From the NCBI RefSeq assembly GCF_008360935.1, contig NZ_SRXO01000033.1, positions 1-47,295 on the forward strand: 47,295 nucleotides of DNA, given 5' to 3'. The stretch is from Siccirubricoccus phaeus. GTDB lineage: Bacteria; Pseudomonadota; Alphaproteobacteria; Acetobacterales; Acetobacteraceae. The notes under the pieces were generated by a model, which was not told the DNA's origin, did no database searches, and saw nothing but the letters and a program-made list of their open reading frames with translations. Positions 30,843 to 39,008 of the stretch are shown piece after piece (position 1 is the first letter of the stretch; every line of letters begins with the position of its first letter). Both the position numbers and the translations under genes were made by a program.

Positions 30843-32032
30843 CCGCCCCTCACCGCCTCATAGGGTTCGATCCGCGCCGCCTGCCAGGCGGCGAGCGCGG
30901 AGGCGCCGATGGCCGCCAGCAGCGTGATGCCGATGCCGGTGCCGAGCATCCGGGCATCGAGCAGCGAGAGCGGCCGGTCCAGCAGGACCCCCCCGAGCCC
31001 GGCATTGATGCCCGCCTGGACCGCCAGCGCCAAGCCCGCCGCCAGCCCTGCGCCGCCCAGCGCCAGCGCCGCCGCCTGCGCCACCGGCACCAGCACCACC
31101 CCACCCCGCCCGAGGCCCATCAGCCGCAGCCCCGCCAGCAGCCCGCGCTTCCGCTCCACATTCGCCCAAAGCCCGGCGCCGAGGGAGAGCACCAGGCCGC
31201 TCCCCGCCACCGCCGCGATGGCCAGCAGCAGCTTCCCCAGCGCCGCGTCGATGGCGAGCATGGGCGCGATGTCCTGGGCGCGGGACCGGGTCTCGATGCC
31301 GGCGGCGCGCAGCGCGGTGACCAGGGGCGGCACATCCTCCAGCCTTCTGGTGTAGAGGCGGAAGCCGGCATAGCCCTCGCGTGGGGCGGGGCTGGGGGCC
31401 GCACCCGCTTCCGCCGGCGCCGCGGTGCGGAATTCCGACCAATCCTCCAGCGCATCCGCCAGCGCCGGCGCGGCGAAGATGGCGTCGCGGTCCGAGGCGG
31501 CGATGGGCGCCACGGCCTGCACCGTCAGCGCCACGCGCAGCCGCTCCGGTGCCGCGCCGCGCTCCCCACGGCCGAGCCGGCCGACCAGCGCATCCCCCGC
31601 CTTCAACCCCAGCCGCGCCGCCAGCGGCGTGCTGAGCACCACCCGGGTGGCAGTGGCCGGCGCGCCCTCCGGCAGCAGCGGATCGCCGGGGGCGGAGGGC
31701 ACCACCGGCGCCCAGACCTGGCGGGCGCCATCCGGCGTTTCCAGCAGCAGGGTGGCGGCAAGCTGGCGGGTGCGGGGGGAGAGGTGCAGCACCTCCGGCC
31801 GGGCCGCCAGCGCGGCCAGCCAGTCATGGGTGAATTCCCGGCTGGCGAGGGACATCACCTCCCGCGCCAGGGGGTCCTCCAGCACGGCGGCGCGCATGCC
31901 CTCCACGGCGCCGGCGCGGAGGCCGGCCAGCACCAGCAGCGGCGTCAGGATGGCGGCGATGGCGAGCACCTGGCAGAGCGTCATGCGCAGCTCGCCGCGA
32001 AGATCGGCGAGGGCGAGGCGAAGGGGGAGCAT
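30839..32032 (-). CDS. ABC transporter permease (FtsX/MacB-like)
   Basis: A 397-residue membrane protein with one N-terminal transmembrane helix (MTLCQVLAIAAILTPLLVLA), a large periplasmic domain (about 45-255) and three C-terminal helices (near 265-290, 315-345, 370-390). This is the MacB/FtsX/LolC layout used for mechanotransmission or release of envelope substrates rather than import. It follows the ATPase gene after 143 bases and overlaps the FGE-fold gene. Confidence 0.8.
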   Translation of the reverse strand: MLPLRLALADLRGELRMTLCQVLAIAAILTPLLVLAGLRAGAVEGMRAAVLEDPLAREVMSLASREFTHDWLAALAARPEVLHLSPRTRQLAATLLLETPDGARQVWAPVVPSAPGDPLLPEGAPATATRVVLSTPLAARLGLKAGDALVGRLGRGERGAAPERLRVALTVQAVAPIAASDRDAIFAAPALADALEDWSEFRTAAPAEAGAAPSPAPREGYAGFRLYTRRLEDVPPLVTALRAAGIETRSRAQDIAPMLAIDAALGKLLLAIAAVAGSGLVLSLGAGLWANVERKRGLLAGLRLMGLGRGGVVLVPVAQAAALALGGAGLAAGLALAVQAGINAGLGGVLLDRPLSLLDARMLGTGIGITLLAAIGASALAAWQAARIEPYEAVRGG

Positions 32033-32175
32033 CTAACCGACTCCCGCCCCCGCTGGCGGAGGGTTGGACGCCGTGTGTCCAACCGGGCGGGGGTGCGTGG
32101 CGGATGCCTGGCGCGGTGTTCCACCCCCACCCCGGTCCTCCCCCGCCTGGCGAGGGAGGGAGGCGCCTGCTACCC

Positions 32176-33177
32176 TCACGCCGCGAGCGGCCGCAGCACG
32201 GAAGCCGGGATCGGCCCTGGCTCCGGCTCGCAGCCCAGCAGCCGCAACCCCGCAGCCTTGGCCCGCGGAACGTCATGGGTGGAGAGCAGCACCGCGGCGC
32301 CCGCCTCCGCCGTATCGCGCAGCAGCCGCAGGATCTCATCCGCCTGGCTGGGATGGACGGAGGCGGTCGGCTCATCCGCCAGCACCAGGGCCGGTCGGTG
32401 CGCCAGCGCCCGCGCCACCGCCGCGCGCTGCCGCTGCCCCACCGAAACCTGCGCCGGCAGCCTTTCCAGCACGCCGGCGATCTCCAGCCGCTCCGCCAGG
32501 CTGCCGATCAGCGCGGCATCGCGCCGCCCGGCCAGCGCCTGCGTCAGGGCGATGTTCCGCCGGAGCGTGAGAAAGGGCAGCAGCCCGGCCGTCTGCGGCA
32601 CATAGCCGATGGCCGCCGCCCGCAGCGCCGCCAGCCCCGCCTCGTCCCCCCTGGCCCAGAGCCGCGCCGCATCCACGGCCGCCCCGCCCGGACCGCGGCG
32701 CAGGGTGAAGCCGTCAGCGCGGCCGGGCTTCAGCGCCAGGGCCAGCAGGGCGAGGAAGGTGGATTTCCCGGCGCCGGAGGGCCCCACCACCGCCACCCGG
32801 TCACCCTCGGCCAGGGCGAATTCCGGGACGCTCAGCCGGAACCCGTCCCCCAGCCGCCGTTCCAGCCCATGGACCTGCAGCAGCCATGGGCGGGGCCGAT
32901 CGGGGGCGGCCCTGGCGGGGAGAGGCCGGTTCCTGCCCCCGCCGGCGTCGGGCCAGCCCGCCGCGCCCGCAGCCGGGCGCTGCGGCTGGCCCCCCTCTGC
33001 ATCCGGCCTTTCCGCAGCAGGCGTGGCAGGGCGTGGCGAATTCGCGCCCCCTTCGATGCCCGGCGCATCGGAGGCGCCGCCGGCAGGGCGCGGCGCCGCC
33101 GCCTCGCCGGCACCCGGCCCGCCGGCGGCAGCCGCGGGACCTGCCCCCTCGTCCCCCGAACCCTCCGCCCCGCTCAC
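32176..33177 (-). CDS. ABC transporter ATP-binding protein with long N-terminal extension
   Basis: A 333-residue protein. The ABC domain spans about 103-330: Walker A GPSGAGKST (near 129), Q-loop region GYVPQTAGLLPF, signature VSVGQRQR (near 245, in place of LSGGQ), Walker B ALVLADEPTA (near 264) and the H-loop STHD. The first 100 residues are an unusual Gly/Ala/Pro-rich, low-complexity extension with no recognised domain. The GTG start at 33177 overlaps the VWA gene stop (GTGA). The partner is the permease gene downstream. A start nearer the ABC domain is possible. Confidence 0.75.
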   Translation of the reverse strand: MSGAEGSGDEGAGPAAAAGGPGAGEAAAPRPAGGASDAPGIEGGANSPRPATPAAERPDAEGGQPQRPAAGAAGWPDAGGGRNRPLPARAAPDRPRPWLLQVHGLERRLGDGFRLSVPEFALAEGDRVAVVGPSGAGKSTFLALLALALKPGRADGFTLRRGPGGAAVDAARLWARGDEAGLAALRAAAIGYVPQTAGLLPFLTLRRNIALTQALAGRRDAALIGSLAERLEIAGVLERLPAQVSVGQRQRAAVARALAHRPALVLADEPTASVHPSQADEILRLLRDTAEAGAAVLLSTHDVPRAKAAGLRLLGCEPEPGPIPASVLRPLAA

Positions 33178-35171
33178 GGCAGCGCGTCGAGCGGCACCGG
33201 AAAGACCTGCTCCCCTGCCTCCCGCCGGCCGGAGAGCGTGGTCCACAGCTCGGAGCGGGCGAAATCGCGGTAGAGGCGGAGCTTCGCCTCGACCTGGTTC
33301 AGCAGCCGGGCCTGGGAGCCGGCGCTCATCGCATTCCACTCCCGCTCCGTCATCGCCATGATCTCGGAGCTGTAGGGCAGCCCCTCCAGGAACTCGCCCA
33401 GCAGGCTGCCCAGCGCGCCGGACATGGCGATGCGCGAGGGGTCGCGCGCCGCCACCGCCATGGCGGACTGCAACTGGCCGAAGAATTCCCGCGGCTGCAG
33501 CCGCGTGGCGCGGCCGGCGCGCAATATCTCCTCCAGCGTCTTGCTGAGATCCTCGAGCTGGTTGCGCGTCAGCAGCACGCGGACATCGATGGCGGCGATG
33601 CCGGGCGGCGCCGGGTCGCGGTCCAGCACGAAGGAGCGCACCACATCGGGCGCCGTCGTCCGCTGCTCCCGCCCCAGATAGGCGAGGCGCATGGCCTCGC
33701 CGACGATGCGCATCTGCGCCTCGATCCGCTGCGCCTCCCGCGGCGGCACCTGGCCGCCGCCGGCGCCGCGCAGCGCTTCCACCGAAACGCCGGTGGTGGC
33801 GGAGACCTGGCGCAGGATGCCTTCCACCAGGGCGGAGACGGTGCCGCGGAACGCCTCCGGCGCGCCATTCTCCACGCCGAAATACAGGCTGTCCCCGGTG
33901 TTGCCATTGGCGGCGAGCGTCAGGTATTGCCGCCGCGCCCGTGAATGGTTGCCGGCGGCGCGGCCTTCCGGCGTCAGCAGATGCACCACCATCACCACCA
34001 CCCCGGCGGCGCGGGCACGCTGGGCGATCTCCTCGAAGCCCTGGCGGGTGGCGGAAAGCGGGTCCGCCGCATCCCGCCCGCCGGCATCGGCGATGAGCAT
34101 GAGGTAGCGGCCGCCGAGGGAATTCCAGTCCACCTCATCCAGCGCGGCGGCGAGGCCGGCGACCGGGTCCTCGTCGAAGCCTTCGTTGCCGCTGGTGCTG
34201 GCCACCAGCCCCTGCATGGCGGAAAGCGACGCCTCCGGCGGCTGGCTGAAATCCGGCTTCGCGAAGGTGCGGGCGGTGTATTCGTAGCCCTGCGGCGTCG
34301 CCTCCTTGCTGTCGCGGTAGCCGACCACGCCGAAGCGGAATTTGTCGCGCAGCGCGGTCTGCCGCAGCCGGCCGACAATGCCCGTCATCGCCTCCCGCGT
34401 CGCGTCGATATAGGGCTGCATCGAGATGGTGGTGTCCACCACGAAGACCAGCCCGGCGCGGAAATCGGCCAACGGGTCGGCGGGGGCCTGCTGCGGCTGG
34501 GGCGGGCGTTCCTCAGGGGCCGAGGCGACTTCCAGGACGCGCACCGGGCCGCCGAGCTCGCGCTCCACCGTGGCGGCGTTGAGGATGGGCAGCAGGTAGA
34601 ATTGCCGGGTGATGTCCACGTAATTCGCCGGCTCCAGCGCCAGCACGCCGGGGGCGGGGCGGCCGGCGGCGGCCTCGGTGCGCAGGCGCTGGGCTTCCGC
34701 GGCGCCGCCGGCATTCAGCAGGGCGCGGGCGGCGGCCTCGGTTTCCATGAACAACCCGCGGCCGCGATTGGCGGGGTTGGTGAAGGCCGCCACCATGCCG
34801 TGATTCCATTCCACGGTGCGGGCGGCCGGCACCCAGCCCTCCGTCCGGCCATCGGGCGCGGCGCCGAGCTGCAGCCATTCGTCGGCGCCCTGGGTCTGCC
34901 GCGCATAGACAAAGAAGGCGCTGAAGCCGAGGGCGGGGCGGCCCGGCCCGCCCGGCGAGGCGTGCAGGGTGGCGCCCGGGCGCAGCAGCACGCGCTGGTA
35001 GAGGCTGCGCTTGCCTGGCACCAGCATCGGCGTCGGCCGGCCCGGCTGCCCGGCGCCCTGGCGCCAGGGATCAGCCGGCTGCGCCAGGGCGGCGCCGGGC
35101 AGCCGGACCGGCAGCAGCCGCGCGGCCAGCGGGAGGGCCAGCGGGAGGAGCAGCAGGCGGCGCAGCATCAT
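33174..35171 (-). CDS. Secreted VWA-domain protein
   Basis: A 665-residue protein with an N-terminal hydrophobic signal (LRRLLLLPLALPLAARLL). Residues about 50-115 look like an SH3-like/surface segment (SLYQRVLLRPGATLHASPGG). A von Willebrand A domain follows at about 240-420 with the MIDAS motif VVDTTISMQPYI and a later LMLIADAGGRDAADP. The C-terminal third is helical. It probably binds partners in the periplasm. The ATG overlaps the Sel1-like gene stop by four bases and the gene end overlaps the ABC ATPase start. Confidence 0.75.
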   Translation of the reverse strand: MMLRRLLLLPLALPLAARLLPVRLPGAALAQPADPWRQGAGQPGRPTPMLVPGKRSLYQRVLLRPGATLHASPGGPGRPALGFSAFFVYARQTQGADEWLQLGAAPDGRTEGWVPAARTVEWNHGMVAAFTNPANRGRGLFMETEAAARALLNAGGAAEAQRLRTEAAAGRPAPGVLALEPANYVDITRQFYLLPILNAATVERELGGPVRVLEVASAPEERPPQPQQAPADPLADFRAGLVFVVDTTISMQPYIDATREAMTGIVGRLRQTALRDKFRFGVVGYRDSKEATPQGYEYTARTFAKPDFSQPPEASLSAMQGLVASTSGNEGFDEDPVAGLAAALDEVDWNSLGGRYLMLIADAGGRDAADPLSATRQGFEEIAQRARAAGVVVMVVHLLTPEGRAAGNHSRARRQYLTLAANGNTGDSLYFGVENGAPEAFRGTVSALVEGILRQVSATTGVSVEALRGAGGGQVPPREAQRIEAQMRIVGEAMRLAYLGREQRTTAPDVVRSFVLDRDPAPPGIAAIDVRVLLTRNQLEDLSKTLEEILRAGRATRLQPREFFGQLQSAMAVAARDPSRIAMSGALGSLLGEFLEGLPYSSEIMAMTEREWNAMSAGSQARLLNQVEAKLRLYRDFARSELWTTLSGRREAGEQVFPVPLDALP

Positions 35172-36337
35172 GGCCAGAAATCCTCCAGCGTCAGCCGCGC
35201 CATGCTATCGCCCTGCTGCGCCTGCTGCTGCAACAGGCTGCGCAAGGCGGCGCGAGGCGCCGCCACCCCTGCCTCCCCGGCCCGCTCGGCATCGCGGTAC
35301 CAGCGCGCCGCCTGGCGGGCATCGGGCTCGTTGAAGGGCTGCCCGGGGCGGAAGCCGTTCGGGTCGTACATCCGGCCGAGCGCCGCCATGGCGGCGCCGA
35401 CGCCGCGCTCCGCCGCGGCTTCCAGCAGCAGCAAGGCATCGTCATGGCGGCCAGCCTCGCGCATCGCCTCCGCAATGCGGACGTAATCCGCCGGCTGGCA
35501 GCCGGCGCGGCCGGCGACGTCGCGGGCGCTTTGCTGGCCGGCGGGCGCGCCGCCCTCGCCGAGGCAAGCATCGGCCTGGGCGGGTTGCGGGGTGGGGCCG
35601 GGCGGGGGCGCGGTCTCGGTCCGCGGGCCGGGCTCCGGCACGGGGGCCGGGGGCGGCGGGGGCTGGAACCACCACCAGGCGGCGCCCGCCGCGGCCGCCA
35701 GCAGCAGAAGCAGCAGCAGCCAGGGCCAGAGCGGCTTGCGGCGGATCTCCTCGTCCTTGCCGCCGCCCTCGACGGTGTCGCCGCCGGTGGTCCCGTCTCC
35801 GGTGACGGCGTCGCCGCCCGTGCCGGTGCTGCCGCCGGTGGAGGTCTCCTCCCCCTCGCCGACCATTTCCGGGACGGGCGGCGGGGACTTCCGGGGCTCC
35901 GGCTCCGGCGGGTCCTCCCGCGGCGGCTCCGGCCGCGGCGTCCCGGCACTTCCCGCCGGCGTCGCCGGCTGCAGCGTTCCCCGCCCCACCACCGTCCCCC
36001 GCCCCTGCCGCGGCCGGCGCGGAATCTCCACCCAGGGCACCACGAAGCGGCCGTTGGGGAAGGCGAGGAGGATCACCTCATAGGTGTCGGTCTCGAGATG
36101 CTCGCAGATCTCGGGGCCGAGGGTGAGGAGCAGGTCGCGCCCCTCCGCCGCCGCTTCCTCCGGATGCAGCACCGCTTCCGCCGCCTGCCAGCCATTCGGG
36201 CCGAGATAGGGGTCGTGATGCGGCTCCCAATAGAGGCGGAAGCGCGGATCCTCCACCGCGGCGGCGGCGCCGGGCAGGCGCAGCTCGGCATAGCCGATGC
36301 CGCGCGTCGGGTGGCGGCGGACGCTGCCTTCGCTCAA
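35168..36337 (-). CDS. Single-TM protein with Sel1-like repeats
   Basis: A 389-residue protein. The N-terminal cytosolic part (about 15-120) has GIGYAELRLPGA and TYEVILLAFPNGRFVVPWVE. A Pro/Gly/Thr-rich linker precedes a transmembrane helix at about 200-222 (PWLLLLLLLAAAAGAAWWW). Behind it lie a second Pro-rich linker and Sel1/TPR-like helices: AEAMREAGRHDDALLLLEAA, GVGAAMAALGRMYDPNGF, ARQAARWYRDAERAGEAG. The start is placed at TTG 36337, with GAGGG seven bases upstream; ATG codons are not available in frame here. It connects cytosolic SrfBC-type proteins with periplasmic components, by inference. Confidence 0.65.
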   Translation of the reverse strand: MSEGSVRRHPTRGIGYAELRLPGAAAAVEDPRFRLYWEPHHDPYLGPNGWQAAEAVLHPEEAAAEGRDLLLTLGPEICEHLETDTYEVILLAFPNGRFVVPWVEIPRRPRQGRGTVVGRGTLQPATPAGSAGTPRPEPPREDPPEPEPRKSPPPVPEMVGEGEETSTGGSTGTGGDAVTGDGTTGGDTVEGGGKDEEIRRKPLWPWLLLLLLLAAAAGAAWWWFQPPPPPAPVPEPGPRTETAPPPGPTPQPAQADACLGEGGAPAGQQSARDVAGRAGCQPADYVRIAEAMREAGRHDDALLLLEAAAERGVGAAMAALGRMYDPNGFRPGQPFNEPDARQAARWYRDAERAGEAGVAAPRAALRSLLQQQAQQGDSMARLTLEDFWP

Positions 36338-36386
36338 CGCCCGGCCCTCATGCTCATCCTCATCCCCATTCTCATCCCCTGGGGCC

Positions 36387-39008
36387 TCACGCCGCGTCCT
36401 GGCTGGCGGCCAGCCCCTGCAGGATCTGGCCGAGCCGGGCATTGGCGACGATGTCGTAATCCACGCCGTCGGAGGAGCGGGCATTGCCCTCCATCAGCCC
36501 GGCCAGGCCCGCGATCCAATCGGCATTGTATTGCCGGTCATAGGCGGAGGGCTGTTCCGGCAAGGGCGGCGGCGCCGGGTCGGGCGCGCGGGCCAGGAAG
36601 ATCGGCCGCTCGTCGCGGCCGAGCTTCGGGCGCTTCGCCGGTTCCACCGCTGGCCAGTTCAGCCGGTGGACGTACTCGTTGATGCGTTCCTCGACGATCG
36701 CCACCTGCTTTTGCTCCATCGCATCGGCGCGGGCCTGGAAATTGGCGCGGCTGCGCAGCACCTCCGCGATGCCGTCGCGCAGCTTCAGCCGGCGGGCGCC
36801 CTGGGCCAGCTCGCCGGCGATTTCGGCGATGACTTCCCGCGGCAGGGGGAAATAGGCGAGCGCGGCCTCGTCATCCGCCAGCGCCCGCATGCGCATCTCC
36901 CAATCCTCGAGGGCAAGGCTGGCGAATTGCTCGAAGACGTCGCGCGGGCCGGTGGCGGGCGCGTCCTCCGTGGCTTCCGGCTCGCCCAGCAGGTCGCCGA
37001 GCAAGTCGTCATAGTCGTCCTTGGTGGCGACGGCGCCGATCGGCGCCAGGCTGAGGCTGGCATCGGCGCGCAGCCGCCAATAGACCGCGGCGATGCTGTC
37101 CGCATCCACCATCAGGCTGCGCAGAAAGGGGCCGAGGAGCTGGGCCTGCGCCGTCTGCGCCAGCGCCCGGCCGAGGACACGGGCACGGCGGCGGGCATCC
37201 TCCACCCGCTGCTCCGCATCGCCGCCGCGGAAGAAGGGGCGCAGCCGGCCGGACATGCTGCTGACCAGCGTCGCCGCCCGGGCCTTCAATTGGCGCGCCT
37301 TCAGCGTCGGATCGCAGACCGGCGCCAGCGCCGCCGCCAGATGCCCGATCCCGCCGTCATTCGGCCGCAGCGCCTCATCCCAGGCCTTGGCCGGGTTGGC
37401 GAAATGCTTCTTCACCAGCGGGTTGTTGAGGTAGGCCTCGCGCCGTTCCTGCACCCGCTGCGCGGCGCGCGGGGAGACGCCGACCTCCCGCCGCCCGCCC
37501 TCCGGATCCGGCTCATAGTCGAACACCGCGTCGAAGCCGACCGAGGGGTTGCGCAGCCAGAAGGTGTTGGTGAAGGGCTGGCCCGGCACCCATTCATCCG
37601 GCCATTCATAGGCCTTGCCGAAGAAATCGACGAGGCTGGCCTGCATGCGCGCCGTCCAGCGATGGCCGGAGGCGATGTCCTCGCCGCCCTTCTCCTCGAA
37701 TTCCGCGTCGAATTTGGTCAGCACGAAGAACAAATTGCTGGCCTTGCCGGCGCGCTCGGCGGGCGTCTTGCCGGCGGTCAGGCCGATCCAGTCATCGACC
37801 ATTTTCGGCAGGGTCTGCACCTCCTGCACCTGCGGCCCGACGCAGAGCAGCATGGCGCTGATCTCCTGCTCCGCATTGTAGCGCTGGAACAGGTAGGCGA
37901 CCTTGCCGCGCAGGAAGGCGCGGCCGAGATTGCCGGGCGTGGCGAAGAATTTCTCGGCGTTCGGGATTTCCTCGCGGACCCGGGCGCCGGGGAAGTCCAG
38001 CAGGTCGGTGTGGTCGAAGAAGGCCCAGGGCTTCTCGGCCAGCGGCACGACGATCTCGGTGATGAGGGCGGTGGCCAGCGCCCGGTCCACCGGCACGCCG
38101 GCGCCGCCGCTGGCCGGGCGCAGCGCCACCGTGCCGGGCGAGGGCTGCCCCATGGTGAAGAGGGTGCGCACATCCACCACGCTGGTCTCGCGCGGCTGCA
38201 CCGCATCCATGCCGGCGCGCACATCCTCCGGGAAGCCGAGGCGCTTCAGCACGGTGAGCAGCTCCGTGCAGGCCTTGGTCAGCGTCTGGTCGCGGCCCCA
38301 GAGGATCGAGAAGGCCTCCGCCCGCCGCTCCGCCGGCAGCCGCGGCACGATGTCCGCGAAGCGCTGCCAGAAGCTGTTGGAAAGCGCGCCGATCAGGGTG
38401 CGGTCGCGGAAATGGTTGCGCAGATAGTCCTGGAGGTCCTCGATGCCGTCCACATCGAGGCCGTCGCAGGGCGCGGGCCCCGCCGCGCCCTCGAATTGCG
38501 CCAGGTGCTTCTGGAGGTCCTCCGGCTGCGGCACCGCGCCCTCATCCAGCGCGAAGTCTTCCAGATAGGTGTTGGCGAGGATCTTCACCACATCGGTCTG
38601 GGTCAGCAGCCGCAGCGCGATGGGCGCATCCGCCGGCGCCGGCGGCGGGGCGATGGTGAAGCGGGTGACGAGGCCCGTCGATTCATTGCCGCCCGGCGGG
38701 TTGATGTCCTTCAGGAAGTCCAGCCGCTGCGTGCCGATCAGCGCCGTCAGCGGCTTGCCGAGCGGCGCCGCCAGCCGCGAGACCAGATAGGATTTCCCGG
38801 CCTGGGAGGCGCCGAAGACGGCGACCGCCACCGGCCGCTGCGCCGCGTTGCGCAGCCCCTTGGCCCGGCGCGCATCGCGCCGCAGGTCGCGCGGCAGGCT
38901 TTCATGCGCCTGCGGCGCGCCGGTCTGCGCCCAGCCCAGGCTGTCCACCGCCAGCCGGTCGATCTCGGTCGCGCGCTCCGCCTCGCGCGCCAGCAGGGGG
39001 TTGCTCAT
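36387..39008 (-). CDS. srfC: SrfC-like P-loop GTPase family protein
   Basis: An 873-residue protein resembling the putative virulence factor SrfC. A P-loop lies at residues about 61-69 (VFGASQAGKSYL). NESTGLVTRFT (near 107) may be a switch I-type threonine region. LLDFPGAR (near 336) fits the DxxG motif, and FFVLTKFD (near 429) fits the T/NKxD guanine-specificity motif. Together they suggest a large, dynamin-like GTPase with a long insertion. The rest is helical. ATG 39008 overlaps the srfB stop by four bases. The gene set srfA-srfB-srfC is conserved in several proteobacteria, but its biochemical job is not established. Confidence 0.8.
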   Translation of the reverse strand: MSNPLLAREAERATEIDRLAVDSLGWAQTGAPQAHESLPRDLRRDARRAKGLRNAAQRPVAVAVFGASQAGKSYLVSRLAAPLGKPLTALIGTQRLDFLKDINPPGGNESTGLVTRFTIAPPPAPADAPIALRLLTQTDVVKILANTYLEDFALDEGAVPQPEDLQKHLAQFEGAAGPAPCDGLDVDGIEDLQDYLRNHFRDRTLIGALSNSFWQRFADIVPRLPAERRAEAFSILWGRDQTLTKACTELLTVLKRLGFPEDVRAGMDAVQPRETSVVDVRTLFTMGQPSPGTVALRPASGGAGVPVDRALATALITEIVVPLAEKPWAFFDHTDLLDFPGARVREEIPNAEKFFATPGNLGRAFLRGKVAYLFQRYNAEQEISAMLLCVGPQVQEVQTLPKMVDDWIGLTAGKTPAERAGKASNLFFVLTKFDAEFEEKGGEDIASGHRWTARMQASLVDFFGKAYEWPDEWVPGQPFTNTFWLRNPSVGFDAVFDYEPDPEGGRREVGVSPRAAQRVQERREAYLNNPLVKKHFANPAKAWDEALRPNDGGIGHLAAALAPVCDPTLKARQLKARAATLVSSMSGRLRPFFRGGDAEQRVEDARRRARVLGRALAQTAQAQLLGPFLRSLMVDADSIAAVYWRLRADASLSLAPIGAVATKDDYDDLLGDLLGEPEATEDAPATGPRDVFEQFASLALEDWEMRMRALADDEAALAYFPLPREVIAEIAGELAQGARRLKLRDGIAEVLRSRANFQARADAMEQKQVAIVEERINEYVHRLNWPAVEPAKRPKLGRDERPIFLARAPDPAPPPLPEQPSAYDRQYNADWIAGLAGLMEGNARSSDGVDYDIVANARLGQILQGLAASQDAA

